A stretch of 64,000 nucleotides of DNA from Aurantimonas sp. HBX-1 (lineage in GTDB: Bacteria; Pseudomonadota; Alphaproteobacteria; Rhizobiales; Rhizobiaceae). The position numbers and the translations under genes were made by a program. This document shows positions 7,812 to 16,430 of the stretch, piece by piece. Numbering within the stretch: position 1 is the stretch's first letter; each line of letters starts with the position of its first letter. A model generated the notes under the pieces. It was not told the origin of the DNA, did no database searches, and was given only the letters and a program-made list of their open reading frames with translations. The stretch is taken from positions 881,501 through 945,500 of the forward strand of contig NZ_CP090066.1 of the NCBI RefSeq assembly GCF_021391535.1, read 5' to 3'.

Positions 7812-8119
7812 GATCGTCCTGTTTCGGTCGCCTGCTGGCGGGGCGGTCGGCCCGGCGCGTCGCGCCGGTTCGCCCCGGCGACGCATATAAAGACCGGCCG
7901 GGGTCTTTCCACCGGCGCCGTGTGTGCGATCATGGGCCACGATAACCCCGGGGTTATGCCGGGGGCCGGAAAATCATTGGCGCGCGTGCCGGACCTATAT
8001 CATCCTCGCGTGCAACCGGGACGATGGCGGTGTGCGGGGGAGCCGGGAGGGCGACCGTCGCGGCGCCGGCTCCGGCGTCGCCCGCGACCCGGCCGAGAAG
8101 CCATATCTGGGAGGATATC
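7812..8119. promoter_or_regulatory. Divergent intergenic region with two palindromes
   Basis: A 308-base gap between the MetE-like gene (-) and the TRAP operon (+). It contains an inverted repeat AAAGACC-6-GGTCTTT (7889-7908) next to the AT-rich tract CATATAA, which on the minus strand gives a possible -10 (TATATG) for the methyltransferase gene. It also has a perfect 16-base palindrome ATAACCCCGGGGTTAT (7942-7957), a likely operator. The TRAP gene has a good Shine-Dalgarno (TGGGAGG). I see no convincing open reading frame here. Confidence 0.5.
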
Positions 8120-9181
8120 ATGCTCAAGATCCTGACGGGACTGCCGATCGCGGCGGCCTTCATCGCCCTCATGACCGGCGCCTCGCTGGGCCAGGAGGTG
8201 ACGCTGCGCGTCCACCAGTTCCTACCGGCGCAGGCCACCATCCCGGCGAATGTCCTCGTTCCCTGGGCGGAGAAGATCACGGCGGAATCGGACGGTCGCA
8301 TCGCCTTCGAGTTCTATCCGTCGATGCAGCTCGGCGGCACGCCGCCCGATCTCTTCGACCAGGCCCGCGACGGGGTGGCGGACGTCGTCTGGACGGTGCT
8401 CGGCTACACGCCCGGGCGCTTCCCGAAATCCGAGACCTTCGAGCTGCCCTTCATCATGACCGACGCGGTCTCGACCTCGAAGGCCTTTCAGGAATTCGTC
8501 GAGACGAACGCCGCCGACGAGTTCGACGAGGTGCATCTCCTGGCCGTCCACACGCACGGGCCGGGCCTCTTCCACACCAAGGCGCCGATCACCAGGCTGG
8601 AGGACCTTGCCGGCATGAAGATCCGCGGCGGCTCGCGGATCATCAACGACCTCCTAACCAAGCTCGGCGCGACGCCGGTCGGTATGCCGGTTCCGGCCGT
8701 GCCGGAATCGCTGTCGAAGGGCGTGATCGACGGGGCGACGGTGCCGTGGGAGGTGACGACGCCGCTGCGGATCGCCGAACTCGTCCGCCACCATACCGGC
8801 TTCACCGGCCAGAACGGCCTCTACACCCAGACCTTCGCCATCGTCATGAACGCCGATACCTATGAGGGGCTGCCGGACGACCTGAAGGCGATCATCGACG
8901 CGAACTCCGGCATGCCGCTCGCCACCATGGCCGGCGAGGCGATGGAAGCGGCGGACGCGGTCGGCCGGCAGAAGGCACTCGACCTCACCAACGAGGTCGT
9001 CGCCCTCGACGAGGCGGAGACCGCGCGCTTCAAGGAAGCCTCCCGCGTGGTGATCGACGAGTGGGTGGCGGCCGGCGAGGGCCGCCAGGCGCTGCTCGAC
9101 AGCGCGACGGCGCTGATCGCCAAATACACCGGCGAGCGGGGCGAAAAGCCCGTCGAGGGCGCCGAAAAGGCGGCCAATTGA
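8120..9181 (+). CDS. dctP: TRAP transporter periplasmic solute-binding protein (DctP)
   Basis: Protein of 353 residues from ATG 8120, which follows TGGGAGG at optimal spacing; an in-frame extension to 8024 is unlikely because it would hide the signal peptide MLKILTGLPIAAAFIALMTG. The mature part (VTLRVHQFLPAQATIPANV ... WAEKITAESDGRIAFEFYPSMQLGGTP) is a typical DctP fold. The conserved ligand carboxylate-binding region KIRGGSRIINDLLTKLGATPVGMPVPAVPESLSKG contains the family Arg (MKIRG), suggesting an organic acid as ligand. It feeds the DctQ/DctM membrane subunits encoded next. The C-terminal tail is lysine/glutamate-rich. Confidence 0.93.
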   Translation: MLKILTGLPIAAAFIALMTGASLGQEVTLRVHQFLPAQATIPANVLVPWAEKITAESDGRIAFEFYPSMQLGGTPPDLFDQARDGVADVVWTVLGYTPGRFPKSETFELPFIMTDAVSTSKAFQEFVETNAADEFDEVHLLAVHTHGPGLFHTKAPITRLEDLAGMKIRGGSRIINDLLTKLGATPVGMPVPAVPESLSKGVIDGATVPWEVTTPLRIAELVRHHTGFTGQNGLYTQTFAIVMNADTYEGLPDDLKAIIDANSGMPLATMAGEAMEAADAVGRQKALDLTNEVVALDEAETARFKEASRVVIDEWVAAGEGRQALLDSATALIAKYTGERGEKPVEGAEKAAN

Positions 9182-9251
9182 GCGTATCGGGGGGCTTGCG
9201 CCGCCACGCTCGGGCGGCGGCGAGACCGCCTTCGCGCCCGGCCCTGCCGCG

Positions 9252-9812
9252 ATGAGCGAGACGTTTCATCCCGAGCCCGAGCCCGGGCCCGAGGCGGGCC
9301 GGCTCGGCGCCGCGGTGGAGCGCACGGCAAGGTTGCTCGCCTACGCCGGCGGGGTCTGCCTGGTGTTCGTCGTCGTCCTCACCTGCGCCTCGATCATCGG
9401 CCGGGCGATGCTGACGCTCGGTCTCGGCCTCGGACCCGTCCCCGGCGATTTCGAGCTGGTCGAGATCGCCGCGGGCGTCGGCGTGTTCCTGTTCCTGCCG
9501 CTCTGCCAGCTGAAGCGCGGCCACGTGACGGTGGACATCCTGTCCGGCTGGTTCGGCCGGCGCGGCGTCGCGGTCACCGACCTCGTCGGCAATCTGCTGA
9601 TGTCGATCGTCGCTGGCGTGATCCTCTGGCGCCTGGTCGCGGGGCTGCAGGACAAGCTGCAGACGGGCGAGGAAAGCTTCATCCTCGGCATTCCGGTCTG
9701 GACCGGCTACGCGCTGTCGCTGGTCGGGGCGGTCAGCTTCCTCCTCGTCTGCCTCTACACGCTGCGCCGGTCATGGGCGGAGACGTCTTCCGCCGCTGCC
9801 GGCAACGCCTGA
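9252..9812 (+). CDS. dctQ: TRAP transporter small permease (DctQ)
   Basis: Protein of 186 residues with a cytoplasmic acidic N-terminus (about 20 residues rich in Glu/Pro) and four predicted membrane helices: about 32-52, 70-88, 112-132 and 152-172. The segment PGDFELVEIAAGVGVFLFLPLCQLKRGHVTVD is the conserved DctQ signature. It pairs with DctM and couples solute import to the sodium or proton gradient. It starts 70 bases after dctP and ends 7 bases before dctM. Confidence 0.92.
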   Translation: MSETFHPEPEPGPEAGRLGAAVERTARLLAYAGGVCLVFVVVLTCASIIGRAMLTLGLGLGPVPGDFELVEIAAGVGVFLFLPLCQLKRGHVTVDILSGWFGRRGVAVTDLVGNLLMSIVAGVILWRLVAGLQDKLQTGEESFILGIPVWTGYALSLVGAVSFLLVCLYTLRRSWAETSSAAAGNA

Positions 9813-9819
9813 GGCATCC

Positions 9820-11142
9820 TTGACCAATCTCGAGATCGCGCTCCTGTCCTTCCCGATCCTGCTCGCGATGATCTTCGCGCGCATGCCGATCGGCCTTGCC
9901 ATGCTGGTCTGCGGCTTCGTCGGCAACTGGATCGTCATGGGCCGCGTGACGCCGATCCTGGCGCAGCTGAAGTCGCTGCCCTACACGACCTTTGCCAGCT
10001 ACTCGCTGTCGATCATCCCGCTTTTCCTGCTGATGGGCCAGTTCGCGGCCAAGGGCGGCATGAGCCAGGCGCTGTTCCGGGCGGCGAACGCCTGGATGGG
10101 GCACCGGCGGGGCGGCGTCGCGATGGCGGCGATCGGCGCCTGCGCCGGCTTCGGCGCGATCTGCGGCTCCTCGATCGCCACCGCCGCGACGATGGGCAAG
10201 GTGGCGCTGCCGGAACTCAAGCGCTACGGCTACGAGGGCGGCTTCGCCACCGGCGCGCTGGCCGCCGGCGGCACGCTCGGCATCCTCATCCCGCCCTCCG
10301 TGGTCCTGGTGATCTACGCCATCCTCACCGAGCAGAACATCGCCAAGCTGTTCCTGGCCGCCTTCGTGCCGGGCATCCTGGCGATGATCGGCTACATGAT
10401 CGCCATCGCCATCTACGTGCGGCTGAAGCCGCAATCGGCCGGCATCGCGGCGAAGGCCGATCTCGCCGAGCGGCTGCGGCGCACCCGCGACGTCTGGCCG
10501 GTCCTCCTGGTGTTCTTCCTCGTCGTCTTCGGCATCTATTTCGGCTGGTTCACCCCGACCGAAGGTGCCGCGGTCGGCGCCGCCGGCACCGGACTGATCG
10601 CGTTCCTGAACGGCGGGCTCAGCCGCGCCGACCTTGCCGAATGCTTCGTCGACACGGCGATCGCCTCCGGCATGATCTTCTTCATCATCCTCGGCGCCGG
10701 GGTCTACAACTCGTTCCTCGCGCTCAGCCAGCTGCCGCAGGCATCCGCCGCCTGGGTCATCGCGCAGGGCTATTCGCCCTTCGTCGTGCTGACGGTGATC
10801 CTTCTCACCTATCTCGCCTTCGGCTGCGTGATGGACTCGCTGTCGATGATCCTTCTGACGGTGCCGATCTTCTTCCCGATCGTCATCGGGCTCGACTTCG
10901 GCCTGCCGCCGGAGGAGTTCGCGATCTGGTTCGGCATCCTGGTGCTGATCGTCGTCGAGGTCGGGCTGATCACCCCGCCGGTGGGGCTCAATCTCTTCGT
11001 CATCAACTCGATGGCGAGGGACACGCCGATGAGCCGGACCTATCGCGGCGCGCTGCCCTTCGTCGCCACCGACATCGTGCGCACGGTGATCCTCGTCCTG
11101 TTCCCGGCGATCACGCTGTTCCTGGTGCGCTGGCTCTACTGA
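9820..11142 (+). CDS. dctM: TRAP transporter large permease (DctM)
   Basis: Protein of 440 residues starting with TTG at 9820; GAGG at 9811-9814 lies a short distance upstream. It has about 12 membrane segments and DctM family signatures such as GFGAICGSSIATAATMGKVALPELKRYGY, GGTLGILIPPSVVLVIYAI and the C-terminal ITPPVGLNLFVINSMA. This is the ion-coupled translocating subunit. The last gene of the operon, it ends 12 bases from the stop of the convergent RND pump gene with no obvious terminator between them. Confidence 0.93.
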   Translation: MTNLEIALLSFPILLAMIFARMPIGLAMLVCGFVGNWIVMGRVTPILAQLKSLPYTTFASYSLSIIPLFLLMGQFAAKGGMSQALFRAANAWMGHRRGGVAMAAIGACAGFGAICGSSIATAATMGKVALPELKRYGYEGGFATGALAAGGTLGILIPPSVVLVIYAILTEQNIAKLFLAAFVPGILAMIGYMIAIAIYVRLKPQSAGIAAKADLAERLRRTRDVWPVLLVFFLVVFGIYFGWFTPTEGAAVGAAGTGLIAFLNGGLSRADLAECFVDTAIASGMIFFIILGAGVYNSFLALSQLPQASAAWVIAQGYSPFVVLTVILLTYLAFGCVMDSLSMILLTVPIFFPIVIGLDFGLPPEEFAIWFGILVLIVVEVGLITPPVGLNLFVINSMARDTPMSRTYRGALPFVATDIVRTVILVLFPAITLFLVRWLY

Positions 11143-11154
11143 GGCCGGCCCGTC

Positions 11155-14100
11155 TCACTCGGCGGGTGCGGCAGTCGGCCGTCCGTCTCCCTCCGCCAGC
11201 GGACTTGGCGCGTTGCGGCCGCGGCGGCGCTTCACCCAGGCCGAGAAGGTTTCGCCGAGGATCAGCAGGGCAGGGGTCAGCACCAGCGTCAGCACCGTCG
11301 CGAAGGTCAGGCCGCCGGCGATCGCGGTCGACAGCTCGATCCACCACTGCGTCGACGGCGCGCCGAAAGCGATGTCGCGGCGGATGAAGTCGACATTCGC
11401 GCCGATCACCATCGGCACCAGGCCCAGCACGGTGGTGATCGAGGTGAGGAACACCGGTCGCAGCCGCTGCGCGCCGGTGCGCATCACCGCCTCCAGCGGC
11501 GACTGCCCGGAGCGGCGCAGGTCGTTGTAGGTGTCGATCAGCACGATGTTGTTGTTCACCACGATGCCGGCGAGCGCGATCACGCCGATGCCGCCCATCA
11601 CCACGCCGAACGGCCGCCCGGTCAGCAGCAGTCCGTAGAACACGCCCGCCGTCGAGAAGACGATGGCGGTCATCACCAGGATGGCCTGGTAGATCGAGTT
11701 GAACTGCGTGACGAGGACGATGAACATCAGGAAGATCGCCGCCGCGCCCGCCCCGGCGAGGAAGGTCGCGGCCTCGGCCTGGTCCTCGGCCTCGCCGCCG
11801 AACGTGTATTCCACGCCGGCCGGCAGCTCGGCCGCGGCGAGAGCGGCGTTCAGCTTCGTCGTCTGGTCGTTGGCGAGGACACCGGGCGCCACGTCCGCCT
11901 CGACCGACATCACGCGGCGCTGGTCGATCCGGATGATCGTGCCGACCTTGGGAGCCGGCTCGAACGACACGAAGTTGCGGATCGGCACGAGCCCCTGGGC
12001 GGTGCGGATCCGCAGGTCCTGCAGCCGCTCCAGCGTCCGGTCGCCGGCCGGGAAGCGCACGCGGATCGGCACCTCGCCGTCGCCGCCGGCATCGTCCGGC
12101 CGGTAGTTCGAGACCTCGATGCCGACGGTGAGCAGCCGCACCGCCTGGCCGAGCAGCGAGACGTCGGCGCCGTAGCGGGCCGCCTCCTCGCGGTCGACCT
12201 GCACCTGCCACTCGACCCCGGGCAGGGGCCTTGAATCGGTGACGTTCTCGAAGCCGCCGATCTGGTCCATCAGGGTGCGCACCGTGGCGACGCCCTCGGC
12301 GAGCGCCTCCATATCGCTGCCCAGCAGCTTGACGTTGATCGGCTTGCCGCTGGACGGCCCGCTCTGCTCCTGCTGCACGGTGACGTTGACGCCGGGGATG
12401 TCGGCGACGCGGGTGCGGATGTCCTCGAAGATCTCCGTCGCCTTGCGGCGCTGGTCCCATTCGTCCAGTTCGAGCTGGATCGTGCCGATGACGTCCGCGC
12501 CGAGCTGGCGGGCGCCGCCTTCGCCGATCGTGCGGGCATAGACGCTGCGCACCTCCTCCATGCCGAGCAGCCGGTCCTCGACGCGGCGGACCAGCGCGTC
12601 GCGCTCGTAGATCGAGAAATTGTCGCGGGCGCGGATCTGCACCTGCGCGAATTCCGGCTCGATCGACGGGAAGAACTCGACGCCGCGGCCGTATTGCGCA
12701 AAGCCGTAGAAGGCGCCGACGAGCAGCGTCGAGGCGATGACCAAGGTCGCGAGCGGCGCCTTCACCGCGCCGCGCAGCACCTTGAGATAGGCGCCCGTCG
12801 CGCCGCCGATGCGCGACACGTCGCCGGTCTCGGCGTCCTCCAGCGCCTGGCGCTGGCGCGCCGGCATCGGCTGGGCCTTGCCGATCATGCCGCCGAGCAC
12901 CGGAATGAAGATCAGCGCCATGACCAGCGACGCCGACAGGGTGATCAGCACCGTGATCGGCAGGAACTTCATGAACTCGCCGACCATGCCGCTCCAGAAC
13001 AGCAGCGGCAGGAACACCGCCAGCGTGGTGATGGTGGAGGCGATGATCGGCCACGCCATGCGCTGGGCCGCCTGCTTGTAGGCCTGGCGCGGCGTCGCCC
13101 CCTCCAGCAGCCGGCGGTCGGCGAACTCGGTGGTGACGATCGCCCCGTCGACCAGCATGCCGACCACGAGGATCAGCGAGAACAGCACGATGATGTTCAT
13201 GGTGAAGCCCATGAACCAGAGGATCGCGATGCCGGCGAGGAACGAGCCGGGGATCGACAGGCCGACGAGGATCGAGGTGCGCAGGCCGAGCGCCGCGACG
13301 ATGACGATCATGACGAGGACGATCGCCGAAATGACGTTGTTCTCGAGGTCGCCGAGCATCGTCTCGACCTGCTCGGATTCGTCCTGGAGATATTTCACCC
13401 GGACGGTATCCGGCCATTCGGCCTGGTGGCGGGCGACCACCTCGCGCACCGCCGCGACGGTCTCGATGATGTTGGCGCCGGAGCGCTTCTTGACCTCGAG
13501 CGCCAGCGAGGGCTCGCCGTCGATCCGGGCGAAGCCGCTCGGATCCTCGAAGGTGCGGCGCGCCACGGCGACGTCCGCGAAGGTGATCACCGTGCTGCCG
13601 TCGACCTTGACCGGCATGTCGAGGACGTCCTGCATGTCCTCGATGAGCCCGGGAACCTTGACGACGATGCGGCCCGCGCCGGTGTCCATCGCGCCCGCCG
13701 CGATCAGCCGGTTGTTGCGGCTGATCTGGCTGACCAGCTCGTCGAATGAGAGGTCGTAGGTCTCGAACACCGTCGGCTCGATCAGCACCTCGAGCAGTTC
13801 GTCGCGATCGCCGCCGATGTCGACCTCGAGGACCCCGGCCGATGCCTCCAGATCGTCCTCCAGTTCGTTGGCGATGTTGACCAGGGTGCGCTCGGGAATG
13901 GGGCCCGAGAGCACCACGGTCAGGATCGGAAACAGCGAGGTGTTGACCTCGTTGACCACCGGCTCCTCGACCTCGTCCGGCAAGTTGGGCCGGGCGCGGT
14001 CGACCGCGTCCTTCACGTCGGTGAGGGCCCGCGCCGCATCGAAGCCGGCCTCGAATTCCAGCTGCACCGAGGCGAAGCCCTCGGCGGCATGCGACTCCAT

Positions 14101-14340
14101 CTCGTCCAGGCCCGACAGCGACGACAGCTCGGTCTCCAGCGGCCGCACCAGCAGCCGCTCGGAATCCTCCGGCGAGATCCCGTCCAGCACCGCCGTGACG
14201 TACATGACCGGGATCGGGATGTCGGGCGAGGATTCCTTCGGGATCGACTGATAGGCGATGATGCCGGTGACGAAGATCAGCACCAGGAACAGCAGCACCG
14301 TCCGGGAGCGGTCGAAGGCGGCCTCGATGATCCCGTTCAT
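11155..14340 (-). CDS. RND efflux transporter inner-membrane pump (AcrB-like)
   Basis: Protein of 1061 residues, the usual size for a drug/hydrophobe RND pump with 12 membrane helices and two large periplasmic loops. The N-terminus MNGIIEAAFDRSRTVLLFLVLIFVTGIIAYQSIPKESSPDI and GFTMNIIVLFSLILVVGMLVDGAIV (helix 4) are diagnostic. In the proton-relay positions AcrB has Asp-Asp in helix 4 and Lys in helix 10; here helix 4 has VDG and helix 10 has VVNNNIVLID, so the second Asp and the Lys are absent. The gene overlaps the adaptor gene by four bases (14337-14340). No outer-membrane channel gene lies nearby. Confidence 0.93.
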   Translation of the reverse strand: MNGIIEAAFDRSRTVLLFLVLIFVTGIIAYQSIPKESSPDIPIPVMYVTAVLDGISPEDSERLLVRPLETELSSLSGLDEMESHAAEGFASVQLEFEAGFDAARALTDVKDAVDRARPNLPDEVEEPVVNEVNTSLFPILTVVLSGPIPERTLVNIANELEDDLEASAGVLEVDIGGDRDELLEVLIEPTVFETYDLSFDELVSQISRNNRLIAAGAMDTGAGRIVVKVPGLIEDMQDVLDMPVKVDGSTVITFADVAVARRTFEDPSGFARIDGEPSLALEVKKRSGANIIETVAAVREVVARHQAEWPDTVRVKYLQDESEQVETMLGDLENNVISAIVLVMIVIVAALGLRTSILVGLSIPGSFLAGIAILWFMGFTMNIIVLFSLILVVGMLVDGAIVTTEFADRRLLEGATPRQAYKQAAQRMAWPIIASTITTLAVFLPLLFWSGMVGEFMKFLPITVLITLSASLVMALIFIPVLGGMIGKAQPMPARQRQALEDAETGDVSRIGGATGAYLKVLRGAVKAPLATLVIASTLLVGAFYGFAQYGRGVEFFPSIEPEFAQVQIRARDNFSIYERDALVRRVEDRLLGMEEVRSVYARTIGEGGARQLGADVIGTIQLELDEWDQRRKATEIFEDIRTRVADIPGVNVTVQQEQSGPSSGKPINVKLLGSDMEALAEGVATVRTLMDQIGGFENVTDSRPLPGVEWQVQVDREEAARYGADVSLLGQAVRLLTVGIEVSNYRPDDAGGDGEVPIRVRFPAGDRTLERLQDLRIRTAQGLVPIRNFVSFEPAPKVGTIIRIDQRRVMSVEADVAPGVLANDQTTKLNAALAAAELPAGVEYTFGGEAEDQAEAATFLAGAGAAAIFLMFIVLVTQFNSIYQAILVMTAIVFSTAGVFYGLLLTGRPFGVVMGGIGVIALAGIVVNNNIVLIDTYNDLRRSGQSPLEAVMRTGAQRLRPVFLTSITTVLGLVPMVIGANVDFIRRDIAFGAPSTQWWIELSTAIAGGLTFATVLTLVLTPALLILGETFSAWVKRRRGRNAPSPLAEGDGRPTAAPAE

Positions 14341-15854
14341 TCGGCACCCGCCGGCGCGTTGTCGGTGAACAGCGCCATCGCCAGCGCCGCGCTGACCTCG
14401 CCGGTGACCTCAAGGCCGTTGCTGCGCTGGAACTCGCGGATCGCTTCCTTGGTCGACTCGCCGAGGACGCCGTCGACCGGCCCGACCTCATAGCCGAGCG
14501 CGACCAGCCGCTGCTGCAGAAGTCGCACCGGCAGGCCTTCGCCGCTGACCCCGATCGTTTCGAGCAGCGACGCGATCTCCGTCGGCTGGCCGTCGGCGCT
14601 CTCGTCCTGTCCAGTCTCGGTGGATGGCTCGATGGAGCCCGTGGTGCTAGTCGCGCCGGGTTCGTCGTCTTGGACCAGCGGAGAGTCGTCCGGCGTTACG
14701 AGCGCGGGATCGGGCGTCGGCACTTCCTCGGTCGGATCCGCCTCGATCACCCGAACCGTCTCGCCGGCGGAGACGAAGCCCTGGCCGACCGAGATCACCC
14801 GCATCGTCTCCGGCGGCCCCGAGACCCAGATGCCGTCCGTCTCTGCGCGCACCAGCTTGATCGGGTGGAAGACCACCGTTTCGTCGGCGTCGACCGCCTT
14901 GACGCCGAGCGAGCCGTCGGGGCCGAGGGCAAGGAGGGCGGCGGAGAGGAAATGCGCCGGGATCTCGCCCACCGGGATCCGCACCTGCGCCGAGATGCCG
15001 GCCGGGATCTCGCGCTCCGGGTTGGCCACGGTGATCTCGACGGGAAAGGTGCGGGTCGCGGCGTCGGCGTTGGCGGCGACGTAGCTGACCGTGCCCTCGC
15101 GGCTCTCGCCGGTGATGAAGGTGACGGCGGCCGGCTGGCCGGCGCGGACCCGGCCGACGCTCTGCTGGGGGATCTGGATGTCGACGGTGAGCGGATCGTT
15201 GTCGATCACCGTGCCGACCTCGGCGGAGGCGGCGACGAACTCGCCGAGATCGAGGTCGAAATTGTCGAGGACGCCGGTGATCGGCGCGCGGATCTCGGTA
15301 TCCCCGGTGGTCTGCTGGATGGCCGCGAGATCCGCCTGCGCGGTGGCGAGTTCGGCCTGCGCCGCCTCGACCTGCGCTGTCGTGGCGTAGCCGCGCTCGG
15401 CCAGCCCGGAGATGCGGTCGAATTCGCCCTGGCGGCGGGCGAGCTCGGCCTGGGCCTGGGTGCGCTGGGCAACGCGGTCGTCGAGCGCGATGCGGGCGAT
15501 CAGCGCGCCTTCCTGAACGAAATCGCCCTTGGCGACGGCGACGTCCTCGACCGTGCCGCCCACCTTGGCGCGGACCGGCGTCATGCGGTCGGGCGACACC
15601 TGTCCCTCGGAGGCGACGAATTCGGTGACGGTGCGGGCGCGCGAGACGAAGGCCTCGACGGTGAAGGGCTGGCGTTCGGTGGTGCGCGGCGCCTCGGCGT
15701 CGGTCGAGGCGGCGGGGTAATAGTAGCCGGAACCCATCCAGCCGACGAGCGCCAGCACGAAGAGCGCGGCGATCCAGCCGGACCAGGATTTCGGCTCGCG
15801 CGGCTTCGGCTGCGTCGCTGCCTCGGATTCGGCGGCCTTCCGATTGTCGGTCAT
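14337..15854 (-). CDS. RND efflux periplasmic adaptor with C-terminal peptidoglycan-binding domain
   Basis: Protein of 505 residues. Layout: cytoplasmic tail 1-25, one membrane helix about 26-46 (no lipobox), biotinyl-lipoyl half-domain, coiled-coil hairpin about 115-175 (AQRTQAQAELARRQGEFDRI ... AEAAQAELATAQADLAAIQQTTG-type heptads), second lipoyl half and beta-barrel to about 370, a Ser/Thr/Asp/Glu/Pro-rich linker about 375-430, and finally a peptidoglycan_binding_1-like repeat (LQQRLVALGYEVGPVDGVLG, then TKEAIREFQRSNGLEVTG). Adaptors normally stop after the membrane-proximal domain, so the last ~70 residues are an added wall-anchoring module. Start overlaps the end of the marR-like gene (15851-15854). 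Confidence 0.9.
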   Translation of the reverse strand: MTDNRKAAESEAATQPKPREPKSWSGWIAALFVLALVGWMGSGYYYPAASTDAEAPRTTERQPFTVEAFVSRARTVTEFVASEGQVSPDRMTPVRAKVGGTVEDVAVAKGDFVQEGALIARIALDDRVAQRTQAQAELARRQGEFDRISGLAERGYATTAQVEAAQAELATAQADLAAIQQTTGDTEIRAPITGVLDNFDLDLGEFVAASAEVGTVIDNDPLTVDIQIPQQSVGRVRAGQPAAVTFITGESREGTVSYVAANADAATRTFPVEITVANPEREIPAGISAQVRIPVGEIPAHFLSAALLALGPDGSLGVKAVDADETVVFHPIKLVRAETDGIWVSGPPETMRVISVGQGFVSAGETVRVIEADPTEEVPTPDPALVTPDDSPLVQDDEPGATSTTGSIEPSTETGQDESADGQPTEIASLLETIGVSGEGLPVRLLQQRLVALGYEVGPVDGVLGESTKEAIREFQRSNGLEVTGEVSAALAMALFTDNAPAGAE

Positions 15855-16363
15855 GGCTTGTCCCGTCCGCCGGCAGCAAGCTGGCTCAGCTGTCCCGAAA
15901 GTTCGGTCATCGCGGCCAGCGTAGTTTCGAAGAAGACCCGAGCCTGGTCGAGCCGGGCGCGCTCGACGCTGGCTTCCGGCGGCAGCGCATCATGGGCCGT
16001 TGCCAGCGTTGCCAGCGTCTCGCCCATCCGTGCCGCGACCCCGCGCAGCATGTTGACGTAGGGCTGGTCGGCCAGGCGGTAGTAATCCTGCCGCTGCCCG
16101 GCGACCCGCACGCGAGCCAGCAGCCCCTTGTTCTCGAGCAGCCTCGCATTGGTGGAGATCGACGCGCGGCTGACGCCCAGCCGTTCGGCCAGGGCACCGA
16201 AACTGATCAGGCCTGGCTCGAGGATCATCAGCCCGAAGATCCTGCCGGCGATCCGCGGCATGCCCTCGGCCTCGAGATGATCGCCCATCCGCTCGATGAG
16301 GTGGGCTGCCGCGGCGAGGCGGCGCTCGTCGGGCATGGTGGTCTGGTCGACAGCGATGTTCAT
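15851..16363 (-). CDS. MarR/GbsR-type transcriptional regulator
   Basis: Protein of 170 residues. A winged helix-turn-helix is evident around residues 50-95 (ISFGALAERLGVSRASISTNARLLENKGLLARVRVAGQRQDYY), like GbsR/MarR proteins that regulate efflux or osmolyte genes. It heads an operon with the RND adaptor and pump and overlaps the adaptor start by four bases. A 28-base palindrome (16384-16411) sits 20 bases upstream of its ATG and overlaps a plausible promoter, so it probably represses its own operon until a ligand binds. There is no Shine-Dalgarno before the ATG; the predicted transcription start nearly coincides with it. An alternative ATG at 16336 is possible. Confidence 0.85.
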   Translation of the reverse strand: MNIAVDQTTMPDERRLAAAAHLIERMGDHLEAEGMPRIAGRIFGLMILEPGLISFGALAERLGVSRASISTNARLLENKGLLARVRVAGQRQDYYRLADQPYVNMLRGVAARMGETLATLATAHDALPPEASVERARLDQARVFFETTLAAMTELSGQLSQLAAGGRDKP

Positions 16364-16369
16364 GCCGGG

Positions 16370-16411
16370 CAGATACGTACGAGGGATCGTTCAGTCAAGA
16401 CTGAACGATCC
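16370..16411 (-). promoter_or_regulatory. Palindromic operator overlapping promoter of the efflux operon
   Basis: Perfect inverted repeat: 13-base arms GGATCGTTCAGTC (16384-16396) and GACTGAACGATCC (16399-16411) separated by AA. On the minus strand the repeat contains TTGACT (complement of 16393-16398), a near-consensus -35. A -10-like TATCTG (complement of 16370-16375) follows after 17 bases. No T-tract follows either arm, so an operator is more likely than a terminator. Confidence 0.7.
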
Positions 16412-16430
16412 GGCCCGCGGCGATCCCGGT

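Noticed and set aside
7812..7940. N-terminal extension of the MetE-like protein
   Set aside because: Arg/Pro/Gly-rich and without ribosome binding site; MTRPPFKADHVGS is the family start with AGGAC upstream.
7977..8003. TTGGCG ... TATCAT as promoter of the TRAP operon
   Set aside because: Spacing of 13-15 bases is too short for a confident sigma-70 promoter.
12694..13749. A 351-codon plus-strand frame inside the RND pump gene
   Set aside because: Composition is Arg/Asp/His-rich shadow; pump helices are evident on the minus strand.
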